Assembly (NCBI RefSeq): GCF_000348945.1
Contig: NZ_AOCK01000007.1
Span: forward strand, 1 to 64,000
Length of the DNA stretch: 64,000 bases
Source of the DNA: Paeniglutamicibacter gangotriensis Lz1y
GTDB lineage: Bacteria; Actinomycetota; Actinomycetes; Actinomycetales; Micrococcaceae
Reading direction: 5' to 3'
Positions within the stretch are counted from its first letter, which is position 1, and each line of letters opens with the position of its first letter. Shown here in pieces: positions 39,566-48,492 of the stretch. Below the pieces are notes generated by a model. It ran no database searches, was not told where the DNA came from, and saw only the letters and a list, made by a program, of their open reading frames with translations. The position numbers and the translations under genes are program-made.

Positions 39566-39578
39566 ATAGACAGTCTAT
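39566..39578 (-). promoter_or_regulatory. Distal palindrome upstream of acnA
   Basis: ATAGAC-A-GTCTAT, a perfect 6-bp inverted repeat with a 1-nt spacer, about 104 nt before the acnA start. It may be a regulator site or lie within the promoter. Confidence 0.35.
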
Positions 39579-39643
39579 CCCCCGCCGCACATCGAACGCC
39601 GCCAGCCCGACATTCAGGGCTCGAACGTTGTCATATCCGCGCA

Positions 39644-40996
39644 TTAATTGCGGATGAACAACCCCACGGTTTCCATGTGGTGGGTGTGCGGATACAGGTC
39701 AATGACATCGATTTCGCTCAGCCGGAACCCGGCAGCCAACAGATCGGCGGTGTCACGGGCAAAGGATGCCGGATCGCACGAAACATAGGAGATCTTTTTG
39801 GCGCCCGAACGAACCATCGCCGAGACCGCGATCTTGCCGGCACCGGTGCGTGGCGGATCAAGCACAATCGAATCCAATTTGGTCTTGCGCGTGTTCAATT
39901 CCCTGGACAGAGTTTTTTCGACACGACCCTGGGAAATGACTGCCTGCGGCAACTCGCGCAGGTTCTTCAAGGCGTCCTTGCTGGTGCCCGGGGCACCCTC
40001 AATGGACAGCAACATTCCGTCGTCGCCCACGGCCTTGGCCAGCGGGGCACTGAAGAGACCCGCCCCGGCGTACAGGTCGGCGATGCGCGAACCGTAGCTC
40101 GGCTCCAGCTGGGCCATGACCCGCTCAATGAGCGCCGCCGGAGCCAAACGGTGGATCTGCCAGAAACCCTCACCGGTAATCCGGTAATCGTGCCCGGCCA
40201 CGGTTTCGGTCAACCAGGTGCGCCCACGCAGGCGCTGCAAGGCGCCGCGGCCATCGGCCACCGATCCAGCAACCTGGGTCAACGCTGCGGCGTTGGTTCC
40301 CTCCGGTAGACGCTTGGCTGCGCGGCCCGCGGCCCCGGCAATGCTTCCGTCCTCGATGAAGAGCACCAACACCGGTTCCTCGGCACCCGAACCCACGGCA
40401 ACCTCGACGCGGCTGATCCCTGCCAACGGCAGTTCCCAGAGCCTAAGATCGTTGATTTTCGGGTGCGCCAGCGGCATTTCTTTGACCGGAATCTGCTCAT
40501 CTGAGCGGAACGCGTTCATCGCCAGGCGACCCTTGGAATCCACCGCATACGCCATCCGGGTGCGCCAGCCCAAGGCGTCCGCAGCTTCGCCCTCGGGGGC
40601 CCGCACACCGGTAAATCCGTGCTCGGTGGCATCGATGCCACCCAGACGCTGCATCTGCTCGAGGAAGATCTGACCCTTGATCTCGCGCTGAGCGGCTAGG
40701 GCGATGTGCCCGAATTCGGCCCCACCCACCGGCAGTACACCGCGGGAGGCCGAGGCCAGGGCATCGGCCAGCGGCCAGAAGTGCGGCACCCGGTGTTCGG
40801 ATGGTTCAAGGACCTCAACCACGTCGCCGCGCCAGAAGCGGGCCTTTTCTGCGTCATCACGCACCGCGATGGAGACCAGCTCGCCGGGGATTCCGTGACG
40901 CACGAAGATCACCCGGCCGTCGTGGCGGGCGACAACATGTCCGCCGTGGGCTGGTGCTTCGAGGCGCACCGTGATGATGTTTTCTTGCATGCTCAT
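39644..40996 (-). CDS. TrmA/RlmD-type class I SAM-dependent RNA (uracil-5) methyltransferase
   Basis: 450 residues. The N-terminal ~60 residues look like a TRAM RNA-binding domain. The C-terminal half has the methyltransferase fold: ADLYAGAGLFSAPLA (AdoMet), SIVLDPPRTGAG, and VSCDPASFARD with the catalytic Cys, then a terminal Glu/His-rich HTHHMETVGLF. Target is probably U54 of tRNA or a U in 23S rRNA; sequence alone does not decide. The iron-sulfur cysteines of RlmD are not evident. Its ATG overlaps the APC permease stop as ATGA, an arrangement common in Micrococcaceae. Confidence 0.87.
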   Translation of the reverse strand: MSMQENIITVRLEAPAHGGHVVARHDGRVIFVRHGIPGELVSIAVRDDAEKARFWRGDVVEVLEPSEHRVPHFWPLADALASASRGVLPVGGAEFGHIALAAQREIKGQIFLEQMQRLGGIDATEHGFTGVRAPEGEAADALGWRTRMAYAVDSKGRLAMNAFRSDEQIPVKEMPLAHPKINDLRLWELPLAGISRVEVAVGSGAEEPVLVLFIEDGSIAGAAGRAAKRLPEGTNAAALTQVAGSVADGRGALQRLRGRTWLTETVAGHDYRITGEGFWQIHRLAPAALIERVMAQLEPSYGSRIADLYAGAGLFSAPLAKAVGDDGMLLSIEGAPGTSKDALKNLRELPQAVISQGRVEKTLSRELNTRKTKLDSIVLDPPRTGAGKIAVSAMVRSGAKKISYVSCDPASFARDTADLLAAGFRLSEIDVIDLYPHTHHMETVGLFIRN

Positions 40997-43002
40997 GGAG
41001 TTTCTTTCGGGTTGGAGATCGGGAGTGTGTTCGGGGAGCCCAGAGCCAATGAGTCCTCGGAGGAGGCCAAACGCCACGGCACCGAGGCCACGACCACCCC
41101 CGGCTCGTAATGCAGGCGGTTTTTGATCCGCATGGCCGTCTGGTTGTGCACCAGCTGCTCCCACCAGCGCCCCACCACGTATTCGGGAATGTAGACAACA
41201 ATCAAATCGCGCGGGGAATCGCGCTTGATGGAGCGGATGTGTTCGATCAGCGGGGCGGGGATCTCCCGGTACGGGGAGGCCAGCACGGTGATCGGCACCG
41301 GGATGCCCAGTGCCTCCCATTCGCGCAGTGTCGCCTCGGTGCGCTCGGAGTCCGAGTCCACCACGATCGCGTCGAGCTTCGAGGGGCGCGAGGCCCGGGC
41401 GAAGGCCACTGCCCGCAGCACCGGCTTGCGCAGGGTGGAGACCAGCACCAGCGCATGGACCCGGGCCGGCAGCGCGGTGGCAGATTCCTCGCCACCGATC
41501 GACAGCTCCGCGTCAACCTGCTTGTAGTGCCGGTGCAGCGAGTCCATCATGATGAAGAGCACCGCAATGCCCAGCACCGCCAGCCAGGCGCCGTGGACCA
41601 GCCGGGTGCCCAGCACGATCACGAGCACCGCGGCCGTCAGCACCAGGCCCACCAGGTTCAGCAGCCTGGAACGGTGGATACGTGCCCGCACGCGTTTGTC
41701 TGGAGTCTGGGCCAGTTCGCGGCCCCAGTGTCTGATCATGCCCAGCTGGCTGAGTGTGAAGGAGACGAAGACGCCCACCACGTAGAGCTGGATCAGCGTC
41801 GGCACGTGCGCTTCGAAGACCCAGATCAACACGATCGCGGCAATCGCCAGGGCCAGGATGCCGTTGGAGAAGCCCAGCCGGTCCCCGCGGGTGCGCAACT
41901 GCCGGGGCAGGTAGCCGTCGGTGGCCAGGTGCGAGGCGAGGTTCGGGAAGGAATTGAAGGAGGTGTGCGAGGCCATCAGCAGTACCGCCACGGTCAAGGC
42001 CAGCACCAGGTACAGGCCCAGCGAGCCGGCCCCGAAGATCGCATGGGCCAGTTGGCCCAAGACCGGGTTCTGGATGTAGTCCGCCGGGATCGGCCCGCCG
42101 TTCAGCTGCAGCCCGGTGGCGGGGTCCTCGACCACGTGCACCTTCACGGCCCGGGCCAGGTACATGGTGCCCAGCGTCAGGGCGCCGGCGATCAACCCCA
42201 AGAGCAGCAGCACGCTGGCCGCGTTGCGGGCCTTGGGTGCCGCCAGGGTGTGGACGTTGGAAATCGGAACCTCGACGCCGGTCAGCGCCGCCGAACCGGT
42301 GGAGAAGGCACGCAGCACCAGCAATACCCCCGCGAGCCCGGTGAGCCCGTGCGGGTACTGGGGATCGGGGACCACGTCGAAGCCTGCAGACGGGGCACTG
42401 CCCAGGTTTCCCGTCGCGGCCAGGATTCCGCCGGCTGCCAGCATCACCAGCACCACCCCGACAAAGAGATACACCGGTGCCGCGGTGCCCAACCGGGACC
42501 GGCCGCGGCCACGCAGGTTCAGCACCGTCAGGACCACCACTCCCCCGGTCGCGATCCAGGTCTGAGATCCGGCCAGCGCGGGCAACGCCGCCACCACATA
42601 GTGTGAGGCCGAAGAAATCGACACCGCCACGGTCAAGACAAAGTCCACCAGCAGCGCGGCGGCCACCGTGGTCCCGGCCCGGGGCCCGAGGTTCACCGAG
42701 GCAATCTCATAGTCGCCACCGCCCGAGGGGTAGGCCTTCACCGACTGCCGGTAGGAGGCGATGATCACCAGCATCACGACCATCACGGCCAGCCCGATCA
42801 GCGGTGAGAACGCCATCGCACTGAGCCCGGCCAGCGCCAGGGTCAAGATCACTTCATCCGGGGCATAAGCGATCGAGGAGAACGCCGACGCAGAGAAAAT
42901 GGGCAGCGCCAAGCGCTTGCGAAGCGGCGCCCGTTTGAGTTTCTCGGTCCTAAACGGGCGCCCCACCAGGATCCGCTTCAGGGCGGCAAGGAATGAAAGC
43001 AC
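40993..43002 (-). CDS. APC-family permease with cytoplasmic C-terminal domain
   Basis: 669 residues from GTG 43002. About 12 membrane segments fill residues 35-480, with the APC-type FSSIAYAPDEVIL and SYRQSVKAYPSGGGDYEIA motifs near the first two helices. A soluble C-terminal domain of about 180 residues follows (HALVLVSTLRKPVLRAV; IVVDSDSERTEATLREW), resembling USP/UspA-like folds. Cargo could be amino acids or K+: the divergent neighbours are two TrkA proteins, which regulate K+ transporters. Cargo is not decidable here. Confidence 0.85.
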   Translation of the reverse strand: MLSFLAALKRILVGRPFRTEKLKRAPLRKRLALPIFSASAFSSIAYAPDEVILTLALAGLSAMAFSPLIGLAVMVVMLVIIASYRQSVKAYPSGGGDYEIASVNLGPRAGTTVAAALLVDFVLTVAVSISSASHYVVAALPALAGSQTWIATGGVVVLTVLNLRGRGRSRLGTAAPVYLFVGVVLVMLAAGGILAATGNLGSAPSAGFDVVPDPQYPHGLTGLAGVLLVLRAFSTGSAALTGVEVPISNVHTLAAPKARNAASVLLLLGLIAGALTLGTMYLARAVKVHVVEDPATGLQLNGGPIPADYIQNPVLGQLAHAIFGAGSLGLYLVLALTVAVLLMASHTSFNSFPNLASHLATDGYLPRQLRTRGDRLGFSNGILALAIAAIVLIWVFEAHVPTLIQLYVVGVFVSFTLSQLGMIRHWGRELAQTPDKRVRARIHRSRLLNLVGLVLTAAVLVIVLGTRLVHGAWLAVLGIAVLFIMMDSLHRHYKQVDAELSIGGEESATALPARVHALVLVSTLRKPVLRAVAFARASRPSKLDAIVVDSDSERTEATLREWEALGIPVPITVLASPYREIPAPLIEHIRSIKRDSPRDLIVVYIPEYVVGRWWEQLVHNQTAMRIKNRLHYEPGVVVASVPWRLASSEDSLALGSPNTLPISNPKETP

Positions 43003-43008
43003 GCTCCA

Positions 43009-43014
43009 AAGCTA
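43009..43014 (-). promoter_or_regulatory. -10-like element for the APC permease gene
   Basis: On the minus strand TAGCTT ends 6 nt before GTG 43002, with no separate Shine-Dalgarno at workable distance. A leaderless start is plausible. Confidence 0.4.
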
Positions 43015-43160
43015 GCCCCTTTGCCCTGCCCTGTCATACACCACACCGCTGGACGCAACGTGAAGAATCACGCATCGGGGCCCTGAAGCGTGAAACACTG
43101 GTCTTCGGAGAGTGTCCGGGAAACGTTTCGGGTACCTCACGCGGAACCAAAGGATTGAAC

Positions 43161-43844
43161 ATGGCGCACTTCGTCATCATGGGTTGCGGCAGGGTCGGGG
43201 TGACCCTGGCCCACACGCTCGACGATGCCGGGCATTCGGTGGCGATCATCGATCAAGACGATCGCGCGTTCCGCCGACTGCGGCGTAATTTCTCGGGTTT
43301 GAAGGTCACCGGCGTCGGCTTCGACCGCGAGACCCTGGAACGTGCAGACATCGGCAAGGCCTACGCCTTCGCCGCGGTCTCCAGCGGGGATAACTCCAAC
43401 ATTTTGGCCACCCGGGTGGCCCGCGAGACCTACCATGTCCCGCACGTGGTCGCCCGGATCTACGACCCCGGACGCGCGGAAATCTACCAGCGCCTGGGCA
43501 TCCCCACGGTCGCGGCGGTGCGCTGGAGCTCGGATCAGGTATTGCGCCGGATCCTGCCCGAGCATTCACTGAACGGAGACTTCCGCGAGGCCTCCGGCCG
43601 GCTGATCCTCGGCGAAGTCAACGTGCACGAGGGATGGTCCGGCTATGCGCTCGAAGACCTCGAGGCGGCAGCCCCCATCCGCATCGCCTACCTCTCACGC
43701 TTCGGCGAGGGTGTGCTACCGGTACCGGGCATGCGCCTGCAGCAAGGCGACATCGTGCACGCGATGATGCCCGTCAACGCGGGCAAGGACATCGAAAAGA
43801 TCCTCTCTGCCGCACCCAAACCAACCACGGAGCAGAACACATAA
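43161..43844 (+). CDS. TrkA-family K+ uptake regulator (first)
   Basis: 227 residues. An N-terminal RCK/TrkA-N Rossmann domain with GCGRVG at 8-13 and an acidic end to the second strand (IIDQDD) binds NAD(H) or nucleotide; a TrkA-C domain follows (LEDLEAAAPIRIAYLSRFGEGVLPVPG). Such proteins gate Trk/Ktr-type or APC/KUP-like K+ transporters. ATG at 43161 follows AAAGGA. Its stop overlaps the next start as TAATG. Divergent to the APC permease, its likely partner. Confidence 0.9.
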   Translation: MAHFVIMGCGRVGVTLAHTLDDAGHSVAIIDQDDRAFRRLRRNFSGLKVTGVGFDRETLERADIGKAYAFAAVSSGDNSNILATRVARETYHVPHVVARIYDPGRAEIYQRLGIPTVAAVRWSSDQVLRRILPEHSLNGDFREASGRLILGEVNVHEGWSGYALEDLEAAAPIRIAYLSRFGEGVLPVPGMRLQQGDIVHAMMPVNAGKDIEKILSAAPKPTTEQNT

Positions 43845-44509
43845 TGAAGGTCATGATTGCCGGGGCCGGATCCGTGGGCTCATCGATTGCCAAGGAACTG
43901 ATCACCAACGGCCACGAGGTGCTGCTGATCGACGAGAAGCCAGAGGTCGTCGCCCGGGCCGGGGTGCAGGGCGCCCGCTGGCTCTTCGGGGACGCCTGCG
44001 AAATCTCCGTCCTCAAGGAAGCCAAGCTCGACGAGGTCGACGTGGTCGTCTCGGCCACCGGAGATGACAAGGTGAACCTGGTCGTCTCGCTGCTGGCCAA
44101 GAGCGAGTTCGGGGTCGGGCGCACCGTGGGGCGGGTGAACAATCCGAAAAATGACTGGATGTTCGATGACGCCTGGGGCGTTGATGTCGCGGTGAGCACC
44201 CCGCGACTGATGACGGCCCTGGTCGAGGAGGCGGTGGAGATCGGCGACTTGGTGCGCCTGATGACCCTGCAGTCCGGGGTGGTCTCCATGGTGGAGTTCA
44301 CCGTTCCGCATGATTCGACGATGATCGGACGCACCCTGGGCTCGGTGCCGTGGCCCCCAGATGCCACGGTGGTCGCGATCCTGCGCGACGACGTGCCGTT
44401 GACCCCCAGCCCCGACGATGTCATCGAGGGCGGGGACGAACTCTTCTTCGTCACCACTATCTTGGCCGAGGACGCATTGCGCACGGTGCTGCGCAACCGC
44501 ACCGACTAG
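43844..44509 (+). CDS. TrkA-family K+ uptake regulator (second)
   Basis: 221 residues with GAGSVG at 7-12 and LLIDEKPE closing the second strand of a TrkA-N domain, and a TrkA-C domain from about residue 140 (VSMVEFTVPHDSTMIGRTLGSV). It is a paralogue of the preceding gene and is translationally coupled to it by a one-base overlap. The two probably form a hetero-oligomeric gating ring for one transporter. Confidence 0.9.
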   Translation: MKVMIAGAGSVGSSIAKELITNGHEVLLIDEKPEVVARAGVQGARWLFGDACEISVLKEAKLDEVDVVVSATGDDKVNLVVSLLAKSEFGVGRTVGRVNNPKNDWMFDDAWGVDVAVSTPRLMTALVEEAVEIGDLVRLMTLQSGVVSMVEFTVPHDSTMIGRTLGSVPWPPDATVVAILRDDVPLTPSPDDVIEGGDELFFVTTILAEDALRTVLRNRTD

Positions 44510-44536
44510 GCTTCACCCCATAGCTGTACCCAGCGT

Positions 44537-44567
44537 AAAAGGCCCCCGCCGCGGCGGGGGCCTTTTT
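44537..44567. terminator. Bidirectional terminator between trkA pair and DUF3159 gene
   Basis: GGCCCCCGCC (44541-44550) and GGCGGGGGCC (44553-44562) form a very GC-rich stem, flanked by AAAA on the left and TTTTT on the right, so it works in both directions. The minus-strand gene stops 2 nt away. Confidence 0.9.
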
Positions 44568-44568
44568 C

Positions 44569-45282
44569 TTATGCTGTGTCGGGCGTCTTTGCTGAAGGCT
44601 GCGGACGCGAGATCATCCACGCCACCCAGAGGCCCGCCGCGTACAGCGGGACCCCCATGGCCAGGCGTGCGGCGCCCAGTGCCGGGACGTTGTCGGCGAA
44701 GTACAGCGGGACCTGCACCGCGAGCCTGGCGGCGAAGACCGCCACCACGATCCAGGTGGCCCAGGCATAGGCGTTGGTGCGGGTCTTGCTCTCACGCCAG
44801 TTGGTGTTTTCTGAACGGATGAACCCGAAGATCACGCCCATCAGCGGCCACCTGACCAGCACCGAGATCGCCAGCACGGCACCATAGGCCAGATTCGTGT
44901 AGAAGCCCGGCACGTAGTAGTCCTTCGCTTCCCCGGTGACCCGGGAGAAGATCGCACAGATGGCCACGCCCACCAACCCGGTCAGTGCCTGGGTCAGAGT
45001 TCCGCGGCGCACCAACCGTGCCACGGTGAAGATGATGGCCACCGCCACGGAGGCGATCAGTGCCGGGTTCAGTTGCTGCCAGATCGTGAAGACGACCAGG
45101 AACACGAGCCCCGGAAGCAAAGACTCGATCAGCCCGCGCACCCCGCCAATGGTCTTGAGCACGTCGATCTGCCCGTCGCCGCGGCGCTCGATCCCGGAGT
45201 TGGCACCGATCCGGTGGGCCACGTCCTCGGCGTTGGGGCCGGAGTCCTCCGGCCGGGGGGTTTCTTCGTTGTGCTCGCTCAT
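44569..45282 (-). CDS. DUF3159 family membrane protein
   Basis: 237 residues. A charged N-terminus of about 40 residues is followed by GGVRGLIESLLPGLVFLVVF, the DUF3159 hallmark, and five to six membrane helices. Function unknown. It is the last of a minus-strand series (dut, DUF3710, OB-fold, DUF3159) that is conserved in actinobacteria near trkA genes, so a link to membrane or K+ physiology is possible but unproven. Confidence 0.85.
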   Translation of the reverse strand: MSEHNEETPRPEDSGPNAEDVAHRIGANSGIERRGDGQIDVLKTIGGVRGLIESLLPGLVFLVVFTIWQQLNPALIASVAVAIIFTVARLVRRGTLTQALTGLVGVAICAIFSRVTGEAKDYYVPGFYTNLAYGAVLAISVLVRWPLMGVIFGFIRSENTNWRESKTRTNAYAWATWIVVAVFAARLAVQVPLYFADNVPALGAARLAMGVPLYAAGLWVAWMISRPQPSAKTPDTA

Positions 45283-45320
45283 GGCGATGTTTTGTCCTTG
45301 GGTCGCGTCGGGGCGGTGGA

Positions 45321-45716
45321 TTACTTGGCGGGCAGGATCTCATAGCGCGGGTTAAAGATCGTGGGGACCGAATCGATCGGTGCCACCATGCCCACGTAGT
45401 GCAGCCGGGCCCCTGCCACGAGCCCGGGGACCCTGCGCTGGCCGACGAAGATAAGGCGCAGGTGCGGCACCGCGCTGCGGCGCCCACCCGGAGGCGCCGG
45501 ATGGTCCACAACCGTGACGCTGAAGGCCGGGGCCTGCTGCGGGGGCAGGATCGTCATGGATTCGACATACCCGTGGTGGTCGATGCGCCCGCGCTGCGGA
45601 AGCTCGCTGAGCGAGGTCAACAGTTGAGTCCCGGGTTGCGGTCCCTGCGTCAGACTTGTGGCCGCTGCCGCTTCCTTCGTACCCCGCTTGGCCTTGGGAG
45701 TCTTGTCCTTGGGCAC
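45321..45716 (-). CDS. OB-fold nucleic-acid-binding domain protein
   Basis: 131 residues from GTG 45716. A basic N-terminus (PKDKTPKAKRGTKE) precedes a small beta-barrel-like domain with LSELPQRGRIDHHGYVESMTI and LRLIFVGQRRVPGL, matching the OB-fold proteins that sit beside DUF3710 in actinobacteria. It starts 5 nt after the DUF3710 stop. Role unknown; nucleic-acid binding is inferred from the fold. Confidence 0.75.
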   Translation of the reverse strand: MPKDKTPKAKRGTKEAAAATSLTQGPQPGTQLLTSLSELPQRGRIDHHGYVESMTILPPQQAPAFSVTVVDHPAPPGGRRSAVPHLRLIFVGQRRVPGLVAGARLHYVGMVAPIDSVPTIFNPRYEILPAK

Positions 45717-45721
45717 CGTGG

Positions 45722-46531
45722 TTAGCCGATCTGGGTGATTTCCGGGCCGCGTTCGGGGCGCTCGGTGCCGGTGGTTTCCTCGTCGGCCACGTTATCCGAG
45801 TCGGCACGGGCCAAGGCACCGGCCGGGACGGTCAGCGGCAACAGTTCGGTCGGTGGCATCGGGGTGTCCCCGCGCACCACCACCACCTGCGCCAGTGCGT
45901 CTTCCATGGTCTTGGACTCGGCCGGGTCGGTCAGTGCCGCACCGCCAATGACTGCGCGCAGGAACCAGCGCGGGCCGTCGATGCCCAGGAAGCGCAGGAC
46001 CACGTGGCCGGCTCGGCCATCGGGTGCTTGCTGCGGCACGCGGGCCAGCAGTTCGTTGCCAAAGCGGCCCGGGATGGTTTCGGTTTCCCCACCCTGGTCG
46101 GCGATACCGGTGGCGATCTGCGAGGAGATCCCCGGCCACAAGTCATCGGTCTTGGGTGCCGCGAAGACCTGCAGCTGCATGCGTGAGCCACCAATCTCCA
46201 GGGCCACGGCGATGACGCGCTGGGTGGATTCCTCGACCTCGAGGCGCAGCTGGAGCCCGGGAACCGGCTTGATCAACAGGGCGCCGAGGTCCAGGTAGCT
46301 GTCGTGGTCCCCGAAGTCATCCCCGTCGAAGGGGCCCTCGTTGCGGTCCACCGCGGAAGCAGGTTTCTCGGAGGCGCCGGCCGGTGCCGGTATTGCGGCT
46401 TCGGCGTCCGTGGCCGGAGGCGTGGCAGCAGCGGCCGCGGCCTGGGTGGAGGTGGCCTCCGCGTTGAGTCCGGAGATCGTCTGCTCGGGCTGCGCGGGAG
46501 CGTCGGCCTTCTTCTTACGCTTGAAAATCAT
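45722..46531 (-). CDS. DUF3710 family protein
   Basis: 269 residues. A lysine-rich start (MIFKRKKKADAP) and an Ala-rich, disordered linker to about residue 60 are followed by the DUF3710 core: RNEGPFDGDDFGD, YLDLGALLIKPVPGLQLRLEVEE and LRFLGIDGPRWFLRAVIGG. Function unknown. Conserved gene order with dut upstream and an OB-fold gene downstream on the same strand. Confidence 0.85.
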   Translation of the reverse strand: MIFKRKKKADAPAQPEQTISGLNAEATSTQAAAAAATPPATDAEAAIPAPAGASEKPASAVDRNEGPFDGDDFGDHDSYLDLGALLIKPVPGLQLRLEVEESTQRVIAVALEIGGSRMQLQVFAAPKTDDLWPGISSQIATGIADQGGETETIPGRFGNELLARVPQQAPDGRAGHVVLRFLGIDGPRWFLRAVIGGAALTDPAESKTMEDALAQVVVVRGDTPMPPTELLPLTVPAGALARADSDNVADEETTGTERPERGPEITQIG

Positions 46532-46579
46532 GGAAAATGCTTTCTTGCTATGTCGACCGTGGTGATGCTGCGGTCGGAG

Positions 46580-47050
46580 CTAGTGGCTGGTGGACGCGGT
46601 TTCGAATCCACCGGTGGACCCAAAACCGCCTGCGCCGCGGGCTGTGTCATCAAGTTCCTGGACCTGGAGGAAACGGGCCCGCTCAACCTTCTGGATAACC
46701 AGCTGGGCGATGCGGTCCCCGCGCTTCAACACGATCGGGGTGCTTGCATCCGTGTTCAACAACGTGACTTTCAACTCACCACGGTACCCGGCATCGACGG
46801 TTCCGGGGGCATTGACCACGGTCAGACCGTGCTTGGTGGCCAGTCCGGAGCGGGGGTGGATCAACCCGACAAATCCCAGCGGCAGGCCCAGCGCAACACC
46901 GGTGGGAACCAAAGCCCGTTGCCCCGGCGCCAGGGTGACGTCCTCGCGGGCGCACAGATCGGCTCCGGCATCACCCTCATGTGCATAGCTTGGAACAGGG
47001 AGCTCTGGATCAAGCATTTTCAGGGCGATATCGACACTCGATTCGGACAT
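46580..47050 (-). CDS. dut: dUTP diphosphatase
   Basis: 156 residues, a trimeric dUTPase. All five family motifs are present in order: [37 protein letters not shown] and the C-terminal P-loop-like GGFGSTG. It hydrolyses dUTP to dUMP, limiting uracil in DNA. ATG at 47050 is used with GGAG upstream; a longer frame to 47167 is not needed by the family. Divergent to the DUF3093 gene. Confidence 0.96.
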   Translation of the reverse strand: MSESSVDIALKMLDPELPVPSYAHEGDAGADLCAREDVTLAPGQRALVPTGVALGLPLGFVGLIHPRSGLATKHGLTVVNAPGTVDAGYRGELKVTLLNTDASTPIVLKRGDRIAQLVIQKVERARFLQVQELDDTARGAGGFGSTGGFETASTSH

Positions 47051-47171
47051 ATGTTTTCCACTCCAGGGGTTCAAGAAAGGGTGCGTGCCGTCGTGCGGCA
47101 GCTCGGGTTCCGGGGTTAACTCTAGTGCCTTGGCTCCGGCGGCGATGGCAGGGCGCTCAACGCCCACCGCT

Positions 47172-47177
47172 TATGCT
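47172..47177 (+). promoter_or_regulatory. -10 element for a probably leaderless DUF3093 mRNA
   Basis: TATGCT ends 7 nt before ATG 47185 and there is no convincing Shine-Dalgarno sequence. An alternative ATG at 47173 overlaps the element itself. Confidence 0.45.
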
Positions 47178-47184
47178 TGGTGGT

Positions 47185-47739
47185 ATGGCCGAGAACCCTT
47201 CCCCCACGCATCCTGCCCCCGCCCACTTCCGCGAAAAGTTGTGGCCCGCCTGGTGGATCTGGCTGGTCACCCTGGGTCTGGCCGGCACCGCCGCCGTGGC
47301 CTTCATGCCCATCGGCATCAAATGGGGCGTCATTGGCGGCCTCGTCGCGCTGGCGCTGATTGCCTTCGCCTTGATCAACAACACCCCGCTCATCGAAGTC
47401 GACGAAGACAACGTGCGCGTGGGCAGAGCCACCATCGAACGCAAGTTCATCGGCGAAGTCACCGGTTACCGTGCCGCCGCCGCTTACCACCAGCGCGGCC
47501 CGGGCCTGAACGGCATTGCCTTCATGTGCATCCGCGGTTGGATCGACCCGGTGGTGCGCATCGAAATCACCGACGAGCGCGATACCACCCCGTACTGGAT
47601 CACCTCCACCCGTCGTCCCGAGGAACTCACCGCGGCGCTGGGCGGGGTCATGGTGCAGTTCCGCGAAGCAGCCCTGGAGCAGGAGCAGGCCACCGGTGCA
47701 CACTCCCCAGACTCCGCGGCCGAGGCCGACTCGGTCTAA
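47185..47739 (+). CDS. DUF3093 family membrane protein
   Basis: 184 residues. Two closely spaced membrane helices (about 22-65: WIWLVTLGLAGTAAVAF, GVIGGLVALALIAFALI) are followed by a cytoplasmic beta-rich domain with LIEVDEDNVRVGRATI, RGPGLNGIAFMCIRGW and the TPYWITSTRRPEEL stretch typical of DUF3093. Function unknown. It is commonly adjacent to dut and DUF4193 in actinobacteria, as here. Confidence 0.85.
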   Translation: MAENPSPTHPAPAHFREKLWPAWWIWLVTLGLAGTAAVAFMPIGIKWGVIGGLVALALIAFALINNTPLIEVDEDNVRVGRATIERKFIGEVTGYRAAAAYHQRGPGLNGIAFMCIRGWIDPVVRIEITDERDTTPYWITSTRRPEELTAALGGVMVQFREAALEQEQATGAHSPDSAAEADSV

Positions 47740-47766
47740 AGAGCCAACCGACGCAGCACAAACACA

Positions 47767-47831
47767 GCGCCCGCCTCCACCACGTGCTTCCCTAGTTCCA
47801 GGGATTCAACGGGTCGGGGGCGGGCGCTTTG
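47767..47831. terminator. Terminator between convergent DUF3093 and DUF4193 genes
   Basis: AGCGCCCGCC (47767-47776) pairs with GGCGGGCGCT (47820-47829); an inner TCCCT/AGGGA hairpin fills the loop. Works for either strand. Confidence 0.55.
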
Positions 47832-47847
47832 TTATCGGCGCTGGTAC

Positions 47848-48156
47848 TTAGCCTTCGCAATCGGCGCAGTAGAGCTGACCGTCACGTTCAAGTGCGATCT
47901 GTGAACGGTGCCGCACCAGGAAACACGAGGCGCAGGTGAATTCGTTGGCCTGCGCCGGAAGGACCATCACCGATAGTTCTTCACCCGAGAGGTCCGCACC
48001 GGGCAACTCGTAGCTGTCAGCCAGCGCTGATTCGTCTTCGTCGATCAGGTTCGAGGCATTGGTGTTGGTATTGCGTTGGGCCTTGAGCTCCGGCAGTGCC
48101 TCGGCCTTCTCATCGTCCCCTGCATGCTGTCGAGGTGCATCGTAATCGGTTGCCAT
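47848..48156 (-). CDS. DUF4193 family protein
   Basis: 102 residues from ATG 48156. An acidic, polar N-terminal half (MATDYDAPR) is followed by SYELPGADLSGEELSV and a C-terminal zinc-ribbon-like pair, CASC and CADC, separated by about 18 residues. It matches the actinobacterial DUF4193 family. Function unknown; the ribbon suggests nucleic-acid or protein binding. It diverges from sepH. Confidence 0.85.
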   Translation of the reverse strand: MATDYDAPRQHAGDDEKAEALPELKAQRNTNTNASNLIDEDESALADSYELPGADLSGEELSVMVLPAQANEFTCASCFLVRHRSQIALERDGQLYCADCEG

Positions 48157-48492
48157 AATTGCTGCTTCACACTCCGCTTGGTTCAAGCTGTCGTTCGTCT
48201 GGGGCGCCCCCAGCAAGGTGGTGCCTCTGCCCCGGGGGTAAATCCACGCACTTGGATGCGCCTATGATTCAACGCAGAAGCGGTCGTTTTTGTGCCCGGT
48301 TCGCCACGGCCTGATCATCATTGCATCTTAGAGGCCAAAGACAAGATTTTTTACCGCCCTTTTACCGCCATTTCGCTCCGCTGAGGGAATAATCATGAAG
48401 CAGGTCCACGCCACACCACCGCGCTTCTTAGGTATTTGGCGGCACAAGTGGCAGAGTTTTAGGCATAACACGACGGTTTGTGGAGGATAGTC
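48157..48492. other. Divergent promoter region of DUF4193 and sepH genes
   Basis: 336 bp with no supportable gene, more AT-rich in its middle (48290-48400). It carries a good plus-strand promoter candidate at 48436-48465. I see no clear palindromic operator. Confidence 0.5.
48436..48465 (+). promoter_or_regulatory. Candidate promoter of sepH
   Basis: TTGGCG (48436-48441), an 18-nt spacer and TAGGCA (48460-48465). The start codon lies 27 nt further on, with GGAGGA at 48482-48487. Confidence 0.5.

Noticed and set aside
41110-42606. 498-codon plus-strand frame opposite the APC permease gene
   Set aside because: Extremely Gln/Gly/His/Arg-rich, the usual antisense image of a membrane protein gene.
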